Positions 6,402-13,146 of a DNA stretch of 15,670 nt are shown one piece after another. Origin of the DNA: an uncultured Streptococcus sp. (GTDB taxonomy: Bacteria; Bacillota; Bacilli; Lactobacillales; Streptococcaceae); contig CAAEFF010000052.1 of assembly GCA_900755085.1 (NCBI GenBank), forward strand, positions 1 through 15,670, read 5' to 3'. The position numbers and the translations under genes were made by a program. The number at the start of each line of letters is the position of its first letter. The stretch's first letter is position 1. The notes under the pieces were generated by a model that saw only the letters and a list, made by a program, of their open reading frames with translations, had not been told where the DNA came from and did not search any database.

Positions 6402-7696
6402 AATTGAAGCGAAAGCATCTTTGTTGGGGGCTTGGTCTCCTTGTTGTGCTCTGTGCGAGCGTGGGTTTTTATTGGTGGAAACAGCAACCGACCGTGCTTC
6501 ATATTGGCGTGTATGCAGGTTCTAGTTGGGATGTGCCGACCAGTCAACGTCCCCATGCCTTGGATCGTGCGATTGAAAAATTTGAAAAGTCTCATCCCCA
6601 CGTTCGTGTGGAGTATGAAAATGGGATCCCGCAGTCAGATTATTCAGACTGGCTCTCTGAAAAGATTGTCTCAGGAAAGACGCCAGATGTGTTTATGGTC
6701 TCTGAGCAAGATCTTTCCTTATTAGCGGCGCGTGGGGTGCTAGAAAAGTTAAACGGCTATATGGATCGAAAAGACCAAGCTGCCTTTTATCCCGTTGCCT
6801 TTGAATCGGGTGTCTATCAGGGACAAACCTATGCCTTACCTTATGAAAGCAATCCTATTTTGATGTGTGTCAATAAAGATCTCTTGGATAAAGAAGGTAT
6901 CGCGGTTCCCAAAGAAGGTTGGACCCTGGAGGAGTTCTATACGATTTGCAAGAAACTAACCAAAGATACCAATGGGGATGGGCAATTGGACCAATTTGGA
7001 AGTACAGAATACACCTGGAAAGAAGCCTTAGCAGCAAATGGGGGTCATCTCTTTCAAGAAGGGATGCTCAAACTGACGGCTCCAGAAGTCAAAGAATCCT
7101 TGGCTTTCCTACAAAAATTGGAAGATTTAAATAAAAATTACAAGGTGAGCTCTAAAGATTTTGACCAGGGGAAAGTCGCCTTCTATCCCATGACCTTGGC
7201 CCAATATCGGACCTATAAACCTTATCCCTACCACGTTTCTAAATATTCAAACTTTACCTGGACCTGTATCCCGATGCCTGCTAAGTCAAAAACGACCAAG
7301 GCGACCTTAGTCACAACGACTTCTTTTGCTATGTCCGCTCGGACTTCTCATTCTAAGTTGGCTTGGGAGTTGATGCAGGTTTTGACAGAGGATCCAGAAA
7401 TTCAACAAACCCTTTTTGCCCAATCTCAAGGGATCTCCGTCATGCCACAGGTAGTCAAGAGTCGCTCCAGTAAAGACCTTCTGCAGGTGGATGATTTTGG
7501 GACGGACTCCTTGACCAATCAGACCTTGAACCGCATCATGGAGCAAGCTGTTGAAAGCAGCCCTAAAAATGTCTCGAAAGAAGTGTTAGAAAAGCTGGAC
7601 TACTTGATCGACAATGCATTACACGATCAAGATGTCGAGAATCGTCTGCCTCAAATTCAGAGGGAGATTGAAAGCAGTCTACAGGTAGGAGTTTAG
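6398..7696 (+). CDS. levT: Membrane-anchored extracellular solute-binding protein (LevT)
   Basis: A 432-residue family-1-type ABC solute-binding domain behind an N-terminal hydrophobic segment (about 9-26). Cys19 lies in VVLC, not a proper lipobox, so a membrane-helix anchor is more likely than lipidation. Typical features are TPDVFMVSEQDLSLLAARG near 95-113, YALPYESNPILMCVNKDLL (145-163), a calcium-loop-like D190-T-N-G-D-G-Q-L-D198, and the C-terminal helical region. No permease or ATPase genes accompany it, so it is unlikely to serve an importer encoded here. Overlap with levR (ATGA) places it in the sensor operon as the counterpart of LevT of S. mutans, which cooperates with LevQ to control the kinase. 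The ligand is not readable from sequence. Confidence 0.85.
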   Translation: MKLKRKHLCWGLGLLVVLCASVGFYWWKQQPTVLHIGVYAGSSWDVPTSQRPHALDRAIEKFEKSHPHVRVEYENGIPQSDYSDWLSEKIVSGKTPDVFMVSEQDLSLLAARGVLEKLNGYMDRKDQAAFYPVAFESGVYQGQTYALPYESNPILMCVNKDLLDKEGIAVPKEGWTLEEFYTICKKLTKDTNGDGQLDQFGSTEYTWKEALAANGGHLFQEGMLKLTAPEVKESLAFLQKLEDLNKNYKVSSKDFDQGKVAFYPMTLAQYRTYKPYPYHVSKYSNFTWTCIPMPAKSKTTKATLVTTTSFAMSARTSHSKLAWELMQVLTEDPEIQQTLFAQSQGISVMPQVVKSRSSKDLLQVDDFGTDSLTNQTLNRIMEQAVESSPKNVSKEVLEKLDYLIDNALHDQDVENRLPQIQREIESSLQVGV

Positions 7697-7716
7697 AGTA
7701 AAATAAGATGGCATTT

Positions 7717-7779
7717 TGTCAAGTGACAGATGTCATTTTTTTATTGCTAAATGTCATATTTGAAATGTGACATTTGACA
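7717..7779 (+). promoter_or_regulatory. Cluster of TGACA/TGTCA half-sites, candidate LevR operator
   Basis: Six pentamers occur in 63 bp: TGTCA at 7717, TGACA at 7724, TGTCA at 7731, TGTCA at 7752, TGACA at 7768 and TGACA at 7775. Start-to-start steps are 7, 7, 21, 16 and 7 bp. A longer inverted repeat AAATGTCA/TGACATTT spans 7749-7775. NarL-type regulators bind short heptameric half-sites as dimers, and this array lies directly upstream of an activator-dependent-looking -10. Assignment to LevR is inference. Confidence 0.5.
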
Positions 7780-7782
7780 ATG

Positions 7783-7796
7783 TAAAAGCGCTTTCA
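7783..7796 (+). promoter_or_regulatory. CcpA catabolite-response element (cre)
   Basis: TAAAAGCGCTTTCA contains the palindromic core AAAGCGCTTT and differs from the cre consensus TGNAARCGNWWNCA only at the second base. It lies between the half-site array and the -10 of levD, so CcpA bound here would block transcription of the PTS operon when a preferred sugar is present. Confidence 0.68.
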
Positions 7797-7803
7797 AATA
7801 ATC

Positions 7804-7809
7804 TACAAT
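7804..7809 (+). promoter_or_regulatory. -10 element of the levDEFG operon
   Basis: TACAAT is followed after about 10 bases by the AAAGGAGG ribosome site of levD (7820-7827). At 17 bp upstream there is only TGTAAA. The perfect TTGACA at 7774-7779 is 24 bp away, too far for sigma-A. This fits a promoter that needs an activator. Confidence 0.55.
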
Positions 7810-7836
7810 AGAGTCAAATAAAGGAGGCGTAACAAA

Positions 7837-8274
7837 ATGAAATACCTCGTTTTGGTCAGTCATGGTGGACTGGCAGAAGGTCTAAAAACATCACTAGCCA
7901 TGTTTGCTGGTGACAAGATAGATCAGGTCATCGCAGTTGGACTCAAAGAAGGAAAATCGGTCGATGACTTTGCAGTTGATTTTAGAGAGAGCATTTCAGG
8001 ATTGACAGCTGATGATTCTGTTTTGGTCTTGGCAGATATCGTAGGTGGTAGTCCATTAACCACTGCAGCCACGGTTCTAGAAGAAGCTGGAAAGCTCGAT
8101 GGAGCCTTGATCCTTGGTGGGATGAACCTTACCATGGCCTTGACGGCAGTTGTGATGAAGGATGTATTGGATGGAGACGATTTGTCAGCCACCATCTTAT
8201 CAGAAGCACGATCTGCGCTACAGCCTTTTGAAGTTTCAGCCACTAGTGCTGAAGAAGATGATGACGATATTTAA
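7837..8274 (+). CDS. levD: PTS mannose/fructose-family EIIA component
   Basis: A 145-residue EIIA of the mannose class. It receives phosphate from HPr on His9 (LVSHGGLAEG) and passes it to EIIB. The core ADIVGGSPLTTAA (about residues 67-79) and the LGGMNLTMAL block (93-102) are typical. Unlike E. coli ManX the A and B domains are separate proteins. The tail ends in an acidic run EEDDDDI, echoed at the end of LevF. It is the first gene of the PTS operon, with a strong AAAGGAGG site 9 bases before the start. The cytoplasmic protein is the entry point of phosphoryl flow for the LevDEFG permease. In S. mutans LevD also dampens the LevQRST system, a feedback that may hold here. Confidence 0.9.
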   Translation: MKYLVLVSHGGLAEGLKTSLAMFAGDKIDQVIAVGLKEGKSVDDFAVDFRESISGLTADDSVLVLADIVGGSPLTTAATVLEEAGKLDGALILGGMNLTMALTAVVMKDVLDGDDLSATILSEARSALQPFEVSATSAEEDDDDI

Positions 8275-8288
8275 TAGGGAGGTACCTT

Positions 8289-8783
8289 ATGGTAGTAACA
8301 TTTGTACGGATTGATGACCGCATGATTCACGGTCAAACAGTCACACGCTGGGCAAAAGAAAAACCATGTGATGGTTTGATTGCCGTCAACGACGCAGCAG
8401 CATCAAATAAGGTTTTGATACAAGCATACAAAGGCGCATCCGACAAGAAAACCTTTGTATGGACAAAAGAAGCCTTTAAAGAGAAATCAGCAAAAGTAAC
8501 GGAATCAGATAGTCGTTATTTCTTGATCACCAAGAATCCCATCGATATGAAGGAAATTTTGGTCGACCAAGGCTTTGTCCCAGGTGATGTCAAAGAAATC
8601 ATCGTTGGCCCTGCAAATGATCGTCCGGGTGCTGTAAAATTGGGAAATAACCAATCCATCACTCAGGAAGAAGCAGAAGCTTTCCAAGCTATTCAAGCAG
8701 CAGGCTACAAGGTGAAATTCCAGTTGTTGCCAGATGTTTCCATCGGTTATTGGGATGATTTCAAATCAAAATTTGGTTTTTAA
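8289..8783 (+). CDS. levE: PTS mannose/fructose-family EIIB component
   Basis: A 164-residue EIIB of the mannose/sorbose class. Phospho-acceptor His14 lies in the invariant segment VRIDDRMIHGQT (6-17). It carries phosphate from LevD to the incoming sugar at the EIIC/EIID channel. The length and the LITKNP and ILVDQGFVP segments fit the family. The start is set by GGGAGGT at 8277-8282. It follows levD after 14 bases and precedes levF after 56 bases, a slightly longer gap with no hairpin that I can see. Cytoplasmic, membrane-associated through EIIC/EIID. Substrate cannot be read from EIIB alone. Confidence 0.9.
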   Translation: MVVTFVRIDDRMIHGQTVTRWAKEKPCDGLIAVNDAAASNKVLIQAYKGASDKKTFVWTKEAFKEKSAKVTESDSRYFLITKNPIDMKEILVDQGFVPGDVKEIIVGPANDRPGAVKLGNNQSITQEEAEAFQAIQAAGYKVKFQLLPDVSIGYWDDFKSKFGF

Positions 8784-8839
8784 ACCCGACAGTCTTATCT
8801 GTTAGGTAAATAAATTTACAAACAAAAGGAGCGTTTGTT

Positions 8840-9682
8840 ATGACAATTTCATGGATTCAAGCAATCTTGCTTGGTATTTTCGCCAGCTTGTCTTCAATGC
8901 CTGGTATGGGAGGTTCCAGTATCGGGAACTATACACTCGGTCGTCCCTTGATCGGTGGGTTGATTTCAGGTTTAATTCTTGGAGATGTGACAACCGGTAT
9001 TATGGTCGGGGTTGCCCTTCAAGTCGTTTATATCGCCTTGGTAACACCTGGTGGTACCGTATCTGCCGATGTGCGTGCCATCTCTTATATCGGTGTTCCT
9101 CTTGCTATCTTGTTTGTGCATGCCAATAACATCACAGATGAAGCTGGAATTGCCGCAGCTGCAGCTCCAATCGGTGCAGCCGTTGGGACAATCGGTACAG
9201 TTCTTTTCTACGGTACCGCTACTATGAACTTGGTATGGCAACACATTGGTTGGAAAGCCGTTGAAGAAGGAAACTTCAAAAAACTCTACGCAGTTGACTG
9301 GGTTTACCCTTGGATCTCTCATTTCCTTTTCTCTTTCCTTCCAACAATGATTATCACCAAATACGGTGAAAACATGGTTGATTTGATGAAACAATACCTT
9401 CCTATGGATGGTTACTGGATGAAAGCCCTCTTTACAGTCGGTGCTCTTCTCCCATGTGTCGGTATTGCCATCTTGTTGAAACAAATTGTTACAGAAGCAA
9501 CTGACTTCATTCCATTCTTCGTTGGATTCACCTTGGCAAAATCTCTCGGATTGAACTTGGTATCCAGTGCCGTTGTTTCATTAATCTTTGCAGTAATCTA
9601 CTATGAACTTGAAGTGATCAAATCGATGAAAGCTGCTCCAGCTGGAGTGGTGGACCAAGACGATGATGAGGAGGATATTTAA
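8840..9682 (+). CDS. levF: PTS mannose/fructose-family EIIC component
   Basis: A 280-residue polytopic membrane protein of the EII-Sor family (mannose class). It has the glycine-rich N-terminal region (SMPGMGGSSIGNYTLGRPLIGGL, positions about 20-42), the GDVTTGIMVGVALQVVYIAL segment (49-68) and PGGTVSADVR (70-79), which belong to the sugar-conducting unit. It forms the channel with LevG. The C-terminal tail is highly acidic and ends DDDEEDI, very like the LevD tail. The start has an AAGGAG site 9 bases upstream. The fructose/mannose assignment rests on the neighbouring LevQSRT genes; N-acetylgalactosamine or sorbose systems of the same class would look similar. Confidence 0.9.
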   Translation: MTISWIQAILLGIFASLSSMPGMGGSSIGNYTLGRPLIGGLISGLILGDVTTGIMVGVALQVVYIALVTPGGTVSADVRAISYIGVPLAILFVHANNITDEAGIAAAAAPIGAAVGTIGTVLFYGTATMNLVWQHIGWKAVEEGNFKKLYAVDWVYPWISHFLFSFLPTMIITKYGENMVDLMKQYLPMDGYWMKALFTVGALLPCVGIAILLKQIVTEATDFIPFFVGFTLAKSLGLNLVSSAVVSLIFAVIYYELEVIKSMKAAPAGVVDQDDDEEDI

Positions 9683-9683
9683 A

Positions 9684-10520
9684 ATGGCTGATAGAAAGAA
9701 AATTTCAAAGAAAACATTAGCAAAAGCATTCCATCATTGGTATTATGGTCATTTGACTTGTTTCTCTCAAGAACATATGCAAACCTTCGGGTACTTGACT
9801 TCTATGCTTCCAATCGTAGAAGAAATGTATGACACCAAAGAAGAACAAAAAGATGCGATGCAAACCTATACGGCCTTCTTCAACACTGAACCACAACTTG
9901 GATCTCTTGTTGTAGGGATTACAGCTGGTTTGGAAGAAGCGCGTGCAAACGGAGATGCAGTAGATGGCGAAACCATCAACGGTATGCGTGCCGGTTTGAT
10001 GGGACCAATCGCTGGTATTGGTGACTCATTGGTCGTTGGTACCTTGATTCCAGTTCTCTTGGGGATTGCCCTTGGCCTTTCTAAAGGTGGTAACGTCGCT
10101 GGTGCTCTCTTCTACATCGTCGTATGGAACCTCTTAGTCTACTTTGGTATGCGCTTTGCCTTCTTCAAAGGTTACCAATTAGGGGATAAAGCCGTTGAAT
10201 TCCTTGTAGGACCAAAAGGACAAGCTCTTCGTAAAGCGATCAGCGTTGTCGGTGGTATGGTTATCGGTGCTGTAGCAGCTACTTGGGTATCTGTTACAAC
10301 AGCCCTTCAATTCAAGAATTCTGAAGGAAAAGTCTTCTTGAACATTCAAGAAAAGATCGATGGTGTTTATCCAGGTCTCTTGACAGCAGCCTTCATCACT
10401 CTTTGCTGGTGGTTGATGTCTAAGAAAAAAATTTCACCAAACAAAGTCATGTTACTTCTCGTTGTAGTGGCTTTGATCGGTGTTGCCCTTGGTATCTTTG
10501 ACCCACATCTTAAATACTAA
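9684..10520 (+). CDS. levG: PTS mannose/fructose-family EIID component
   Basis: A 278-residue EIID, the second membrane subunit found only in mannose-class PTS. The N-terminal part has the family signature (KAFHHWYYGHLTCFSQEHMQ, about residues 14-33) and EPQLGSLVVGITAGLEEARA (near 74-93). The glycine-rich GLMGPIAGIGDSLVVGTLIP (about 108-127) precedes the membrane helices at the C terminus. The reading frame is open upstream to 9663, but GAGGAGG at 9668-9674, itself inside the levF end, points to the ATG at 9684, one base after the levF stop. LevF and LevG are thus tightly coupled, as expected for subunits of one channel. Confidence 0.9.
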   Translation: MADRKKISKKTLAKAFHHWYYGHLTCFSQEHMQTFGYLTSMLPIVEEMYDTKEEQKDAMQTYTAFFNTEPQLGSLVVGITAGLEEARANGDAVDGETINGMRAGLMGPIAGIGDSLVVGTLIPVLLGIALGLSKGGNVAGALFYIVVWNLLVYFGMRFAFFKGYQLGDKAVEFLVGPKGQALRKAISVVGGMVIGAVAATWVSVTTALQFKNSEGKVFLNIQEKIDGVYPGLLTAAFITLCWWLMSKKKISPNKVMLLLVVVALIGVALGIFDPHLKY

Positions 10521-10554
10521 GGAAAAGAAAAAACGAATTTGCTAGTAGGAGTTT

Positions 10555-10606
10555 TTGAGAATGAAGTGAATGGACCTCCTTTACTTGCACTTCATTCTCA
10601 ATTTTT
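10555..10606 (+). terminator. Terminator-like hairpin between levG and levX
   Basis: A perfect 14-bp stem (10555-10568 with 10588-10601; core GAGAATGAAGTG) is followed by TTTTT at 10602-10606. The 19-base loop contains CCTCCT (10575-10580), the exact complement of the levX ribosome site AGGAGG (10610-10615). It should end most levDEFG transcripts, and may also bear on levX translation. Confidence 0.8.
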
Positions 10607-10621
10607 ATTAGGAGGAATCCC

Positions 10622-10915
10622 ATGGTTACAAAACAAGAACTTGTCAATGGATATGAAACAGAAATCAACTACCAACGCCACATGCTTGAAAACCTTGGAC
10701 GTTGGTTTAGCTTACTCTTTATCATTGCCAGTATTGGTGTGGTCTTGATCTATCTCTTTCACAAAAGTTTCCTCCCACTCTTGATCCTCGGGATTTTACT
10801 AGCCTTGATTGGAATTTTAGGCATGATTGTTTTTGGATATGGCATCTACCGCGGGCGGATCAATCTTCAAAAAGTGATCGATGATTTCAATCAAAAATTG
10901 ACAATTTTAAATTGA
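10622..10915 (+). CDS. levX: Small two-helix membrane protein at the end of the lev operon (LevX-like)
   Basis: A 97-residue protein with a soluble N-terminal helix (1-27), two transmembrane segments (about 29-47 and 51-74) and a short basic-amphipathic tail (RGRINLQKVIDDFNQKL). I recognise no domain. In S. mutans a small gene called levX closes the levDEFGX operon, and the position and size here match, so the symbol is by position only. AGGAGG at 10610-10615 is 6 bases before the ATG. A strong hairpin with U-tract stands between levG and this gene, so its level is probably much lower than that of the PTS subunits. It might modulate the permease or the sensor, but nothing in the sequence shows that. 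Confidence 0.7.
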   Translation: MVTKQELVNGYETEINYQRHMLENLGRWFSLLFIIASIGVVLIYLFHKSFLPLLILGILLALIGILGMIVFGYGIYRGRINLQKVIDDFNQKLTILN

Positions 10916-10924
10916 AATTTTAGA

Positions 10925-10955
10925 AGCATCTCATTTATTTTTGAGGTGTTTTTTT
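10925..10955 (+). terminator. Terminator after levX
   Basis: AGCATCTCA (10925-10933) pairs with TGAGGTGTT (10942-10950) over 9 bp with two G-U pairs, followed by a T-run to 10955. The groESL -35 begins two bases later. Confidence 0.75.
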
Positions 10956-10956
10956 C

Positions 10957-10984
10957 TTGACTATTTCTGACCAAGTGATACAAT
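10957..10984 (+). promoter_or_regulatory. Sigma-A promoter of groESL
   Basis: TTGACT (10957-10962), a 16-bp spacer and TGA-TACAAT (-10 at 10979-10984, with the extended TG) form a strong promoter. The start of transcription is expected near 10991, just ahead of the CIRCE element. Confidence 0.87.
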
Positions 10985-10995
10985 AGAAACATAAG

Positions 10996-11022
10996 TTGGC
11001 ACTTGTGTATAGAGAGTGCTAA
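10996..11022 (+). promoter_or_regulatory. CIRCE operator for HrcA
   Basis: The right arm GAGTGCTAA (11014-11022) is a perfect CIRCE half. The left arm TTGGCACTT (10996-11004) has two changes from TTAGCACTC, and the spacer is the canonical 9 bases. Placed right after the transcription start, it allows HrcA to repress groESL until heat or misfolded protein titrates GroE. Confidence 0.92.
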
Positions 11023-11044
11023 AAACACGTATGGAGGAATGAAC

Positions 11045-11326
11045 ATGTTAAAACCATTAGGAGACCGTGTTGTCTTAAAAGTAGAAGAAAAAGAACAGAC
11101 TGTTGGAGGGTTTGTCCTCGCAGGTGCGAGCAAGGCCGATACAAAAACAGCTGAAGTAGTGGCCGTTGGTGAAGGTGTGCGTACCCTAAGTGGTGAACTC
11201 ATCGCCCCAGCTGTAAAAGCAGGAGATCAAGTTTTGGTTGAAAGCCATGCAGGAATTGAAGTTAAAGATGGGGAAGAAACCTACACCATCGTTGGAACAT
11301 CAAACATTCTTGCAATTGTAGAGTAA
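11045..11326 (+). CDS. groES: Co-chaperonin GroES
   Basis: A 93-residue Cpn10: LKPLGDRVVLKVEEKEQTVGG at the N terminus with the mobile loop around residues 16-30, then KAGDQVLVESHAGIEVK, and the terminal SNILAIVE. It forms the heptameric lid of GroEL and triggers release of the substrate into the closed chamber. The frame is open further upstream, but GGAGG at 11033-11037 is 7 bases from the ATG at 11045. Another ATG at 11039 is too close. The region before it is CIRCE, so longer starts are impossible on the mRNA. groEL follows after 21 bases with an AAGAGGT-type site. Confidence 0.95.
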   Translation: MLKPLGDRVVLKVEEKEQTVGGFVLAGASKADTKTAEVVAVGEGVRTLSGELIAPAVKAGDQVLVESHAGIEVKDGEETYTIVGTSNILAIVE

Positions 11327-11347
11327 GAGAAGAAAGAGGTAAGAGAA

Positions 11348-12973
11348 ATGGCAAAAGATATTAAATTTTCATCTGATGCACGTTCTGCAATGGTCCGTGG
11401 TGTCGATGTCTTAGCAGATACAGTGAAAGTTACGTTGGGCCCTAAAGGACGCAATGTGGTTCTTGAAAAATCATTTGGTTCTCCCTTGATCACAAATGAC
11501 GGTGTGACCATCGCAAAAGAAATCGAATTGGAAGACCATTTTGAAAATATGGGTGCCAAATTGGTGTCAGAAGTGGCTTCTAAGACCAATGATATCGCAG
11601 GTGACGGTACAACAACCGCAACGGTCTTGACCCAAGCCATCGTCCGTGAAGGGATCAAAAACGTCACAGCAGGGGCTAACCCAATCGGCATCCGTCGTGG
11701 GATTGAAACAGCGGTTGCGACTGCTGTAGAAGCCTTGAAGAATAATGCGATCCCCGTATCCAGCAAAGAAGCCATTGCTCAAGTAGCTGCTGTGTCTTCT
11801 CGTTCTGAAAAAGTCGGTGAATATATTTCCGAAGCCATGGAAAAGGTTGGCAAAGATGGGGTCATCACCATTGAAGAATCCCGTGGGATGGAAACAGAAC
11901 TGGAAGTCGTAGAAGGTATGCAGTTTGACCGTGGTTACCTTTCTCAATACATGGTGACGGACAATGAAAAAATGGTGGCTGACCTTGAAAATCCATACAT
12001 TTTGATTACAGACAAGAAAATTTCAAACATCCAAGAAATCTTGCCATTGTTGGAAAGTATTCTTCAAAGTAGCCGTCCACTCTTGATTATCGCAGATGAT
12101 GTCGATGGAGAAGCTCTCCCAACGCTTGTCTTGAACAAGATCCGTGGTACCTTCAATGTTGTCGCTGTCAAGGCACCAGGCTTTGGAGATCGTCGCAAGG
12201 CGATGCTCGAAGATATTGCGATCCTCACAGGTGGTACAGTGATCACAGAAGACCTCGGCTTGGAATTGAAGGATGCTACGATTGAAGCCCTTGGTCAAGC
12301 AGCGAAAGTCACTGTTGACAAGGACAGCACGGTGATTGTTGAAGGGTCTGGTAACCCAGAAGCGATTGCCAACCGTGTCGCTGTCATCAAGTCTCAAATC
12401 GAAACCACAACATCTGAATTTGACCGTGAAAAATTACAAGAACGTTTGGCTAAATTGTCTGGCGGTGTTGCTGTGATCAAGGTCGGTGCTGCGACAGAAA
12501 CAGAATTAAAAGAAATGAAACTTCGTATCGAAGATGCCCTTAATGCGACTCGCGCAGCCGTCGAAGAAGGGATCGTTGCCGGAGGTGGTACAGCCCTTGT
12601 CAATGTCATCTCTGCAGTTGCAGCTCTTGAATTGGAAGGGGATGAAGCAACAGGACGCAATATCGTCCTTCGTGCTTTGGAAGAACCTGTTCGTCAAATT
12701 GCTCACAATGCTGGCTATGAAGGTTCCATCATTATTGACCGTTTGAAAAATGCAGAAGCTGGAACTGGCTTCAATGCAGCAACCGGTGAATGGGTAAATA
12801 TGATTGATGCTGGTATCATCGACCCAGTCAAAGTAAGCCGTTCAGCCCTTCAAAACGCAGCTTCCGTTGCCAGCCTCATTTTGACAACCGAAGCAGTCGT
12901 AGCCAACAAACCAGAACCAGCTGCCCCAGCAGGACCAGCAATGGATCCAAGCATGATGGGTGGGATGATGTAA
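11348..12973 (+). CDS. groEL: Chaperonin GroEL
   Basis: A 541-residue Cpn60, full length. It has the equatorial ATP-binding segments (LGPKGRNVVL at 30-39, DGVTIAKEI at 51-59, and GDGTTTATVL at 85-94 with the catalytic Asp), the apical domain in the middle (GMQFDRGYLSQYM, with the ADDVDGEALPTLVLNK region), the EEGIVAGGGTAL block and the flexible C-terminal Gly-Met tail ending MMGGMM. With GroES it refolds cytosolic proteins and is essential. It is cotranscribed with groES and repressed through CIRCE. Codon use is strongly biased, as expected for a highly expressed gene. The sequence is frequently used for species typing in streptococci and could place this organism precisely. Confidence 0.97.
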   Translation: MAKDIKFSSDARSAMVRGVDVLADTVKVTLGPKGRNVVLEKSFGSPLITNDGVTIAKEIELEDHFENMGAKLVSEVASKTNDIAGDGTTTATVLTQAIVREGIKNVTAGANPIGIRRGIETAVATAVEALKNNAIPVSSKEAIAQVAAVSSRSEKVGEYISEAMEKVGKDGVITIEESRGMETELEVVEGMQFDRGYLSQYMVTDNEKMVADLENPYILITDKKISNIQEILPLLESILQSSRPLLIIADDVDGEALPTLVLNKIRGTFNVVAVKAPGFGDRRKAMLEDIAILTGGTVITEDLGLELKDATIEALGQAAKVTVDKDSTVIVEGSGNPEAIANRVAVIKSQIETTTSEFDREKLQERLAKLSGGVAVIKVGAATETELKEMKLRIEDALNATRAAVEEGIVAGGGTALVNVISAVAALELEGDEATGRNIVLRALEEPVRQIAHNAGYEGSIIIDRLKNAEAGTGFNAATGEWVNMIDAGIIDPVKVSRSALQNAASVASLILTTEAVVANKPEPAAPAGPAMDPSMMGGMM

Positions 12974-13100
12974 CCTGATACCAATGATTGGTGCTAAAGC
13001 ATCGAATCATTGGACGGTAGCCGCTATATTGCGGTCTACCTAATCATCTTACTAGCTCAAAGGGAGGAAAGTATCGTTCCTCCCTTTTCACGTCGTAATC
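12971..13100 (+). repeat. Structured intergenic element, copy A
   Basis: About 130 bp beginning at the groEL stop (TAACCTGA...) and ending CACGTCGTAA. It folds into three hairpins. H1 is CCAATGATT/AATCATTGG (12981-13013) with an inner TGCT/AGCA. H2 is GGTAGCCGC/GCGGTCTACC with one bulge (13016-13040). H3 is AAAGGGAGGAA/TTCCTCCCTTT (about 13059-13087) followed by a short T-run. It is matched by copy B. H3 could terminate groESL transcription. Function otherwise unknown. Confidence 0.75.
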
Positions 13101-13110
13101 TATGTAAAAC

Positions 13111-13140
13111 AAAGAAGGCATTATCGGCCTTCTTTATTTT
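13111..13140 (+). terminator. Terminator between the two element copies
   Basis: AAAGAAGGC (13111-13119) pairs with GCCTTCTTT (13127-13135), a 9-bp perfect stem, followed by TTTATTTT. It can end transcripts from groEL or copy A. Confidence 0.82.
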
Positions 13141-13146
13141 CTGTCG

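Noticed and set aside
6398..7696. LevT as part of an ABC sugar importer
   Set aside because: No permease or ATPase gene is nearby, the lipobox is missing, and the gene overlaps the response regulator.
7774..7809. TTGACA and TACAAT as a classical levD promoter
   Set aside because: The hexamers are 24 bp apart. Sigma-A needs about 16-18 bp, so TTGACA is more likely part of the half-site array.
7697..7836. Sigma-54 promoter for levDEFG as in Bacillus
   Set aside because: No TGGCAC-N5-TTGC element is seen, the regulator here is NarL-type rather than an NtrC-like LevR, and streptococci are not known to have sigma-54.
9663..9683. ATG at 9663 as start of EIID
   Set aside because: It would overlap levF and lack a ribosome site. 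GAGGAGG fits the ATG at 9684, which begins the normal family N terminus.
10539..10748. Open frame across the levG-levX hairpin
   Set aside because: It runs through the hairpin and overlaps levX in another frame, with no protein-like pattern.
11003..11044. Longer GroES starting upstream
   Set aside because: That stretch is the CIRCE operator and 5' leader. Known GroES proteins begin at MLKPLGDR.
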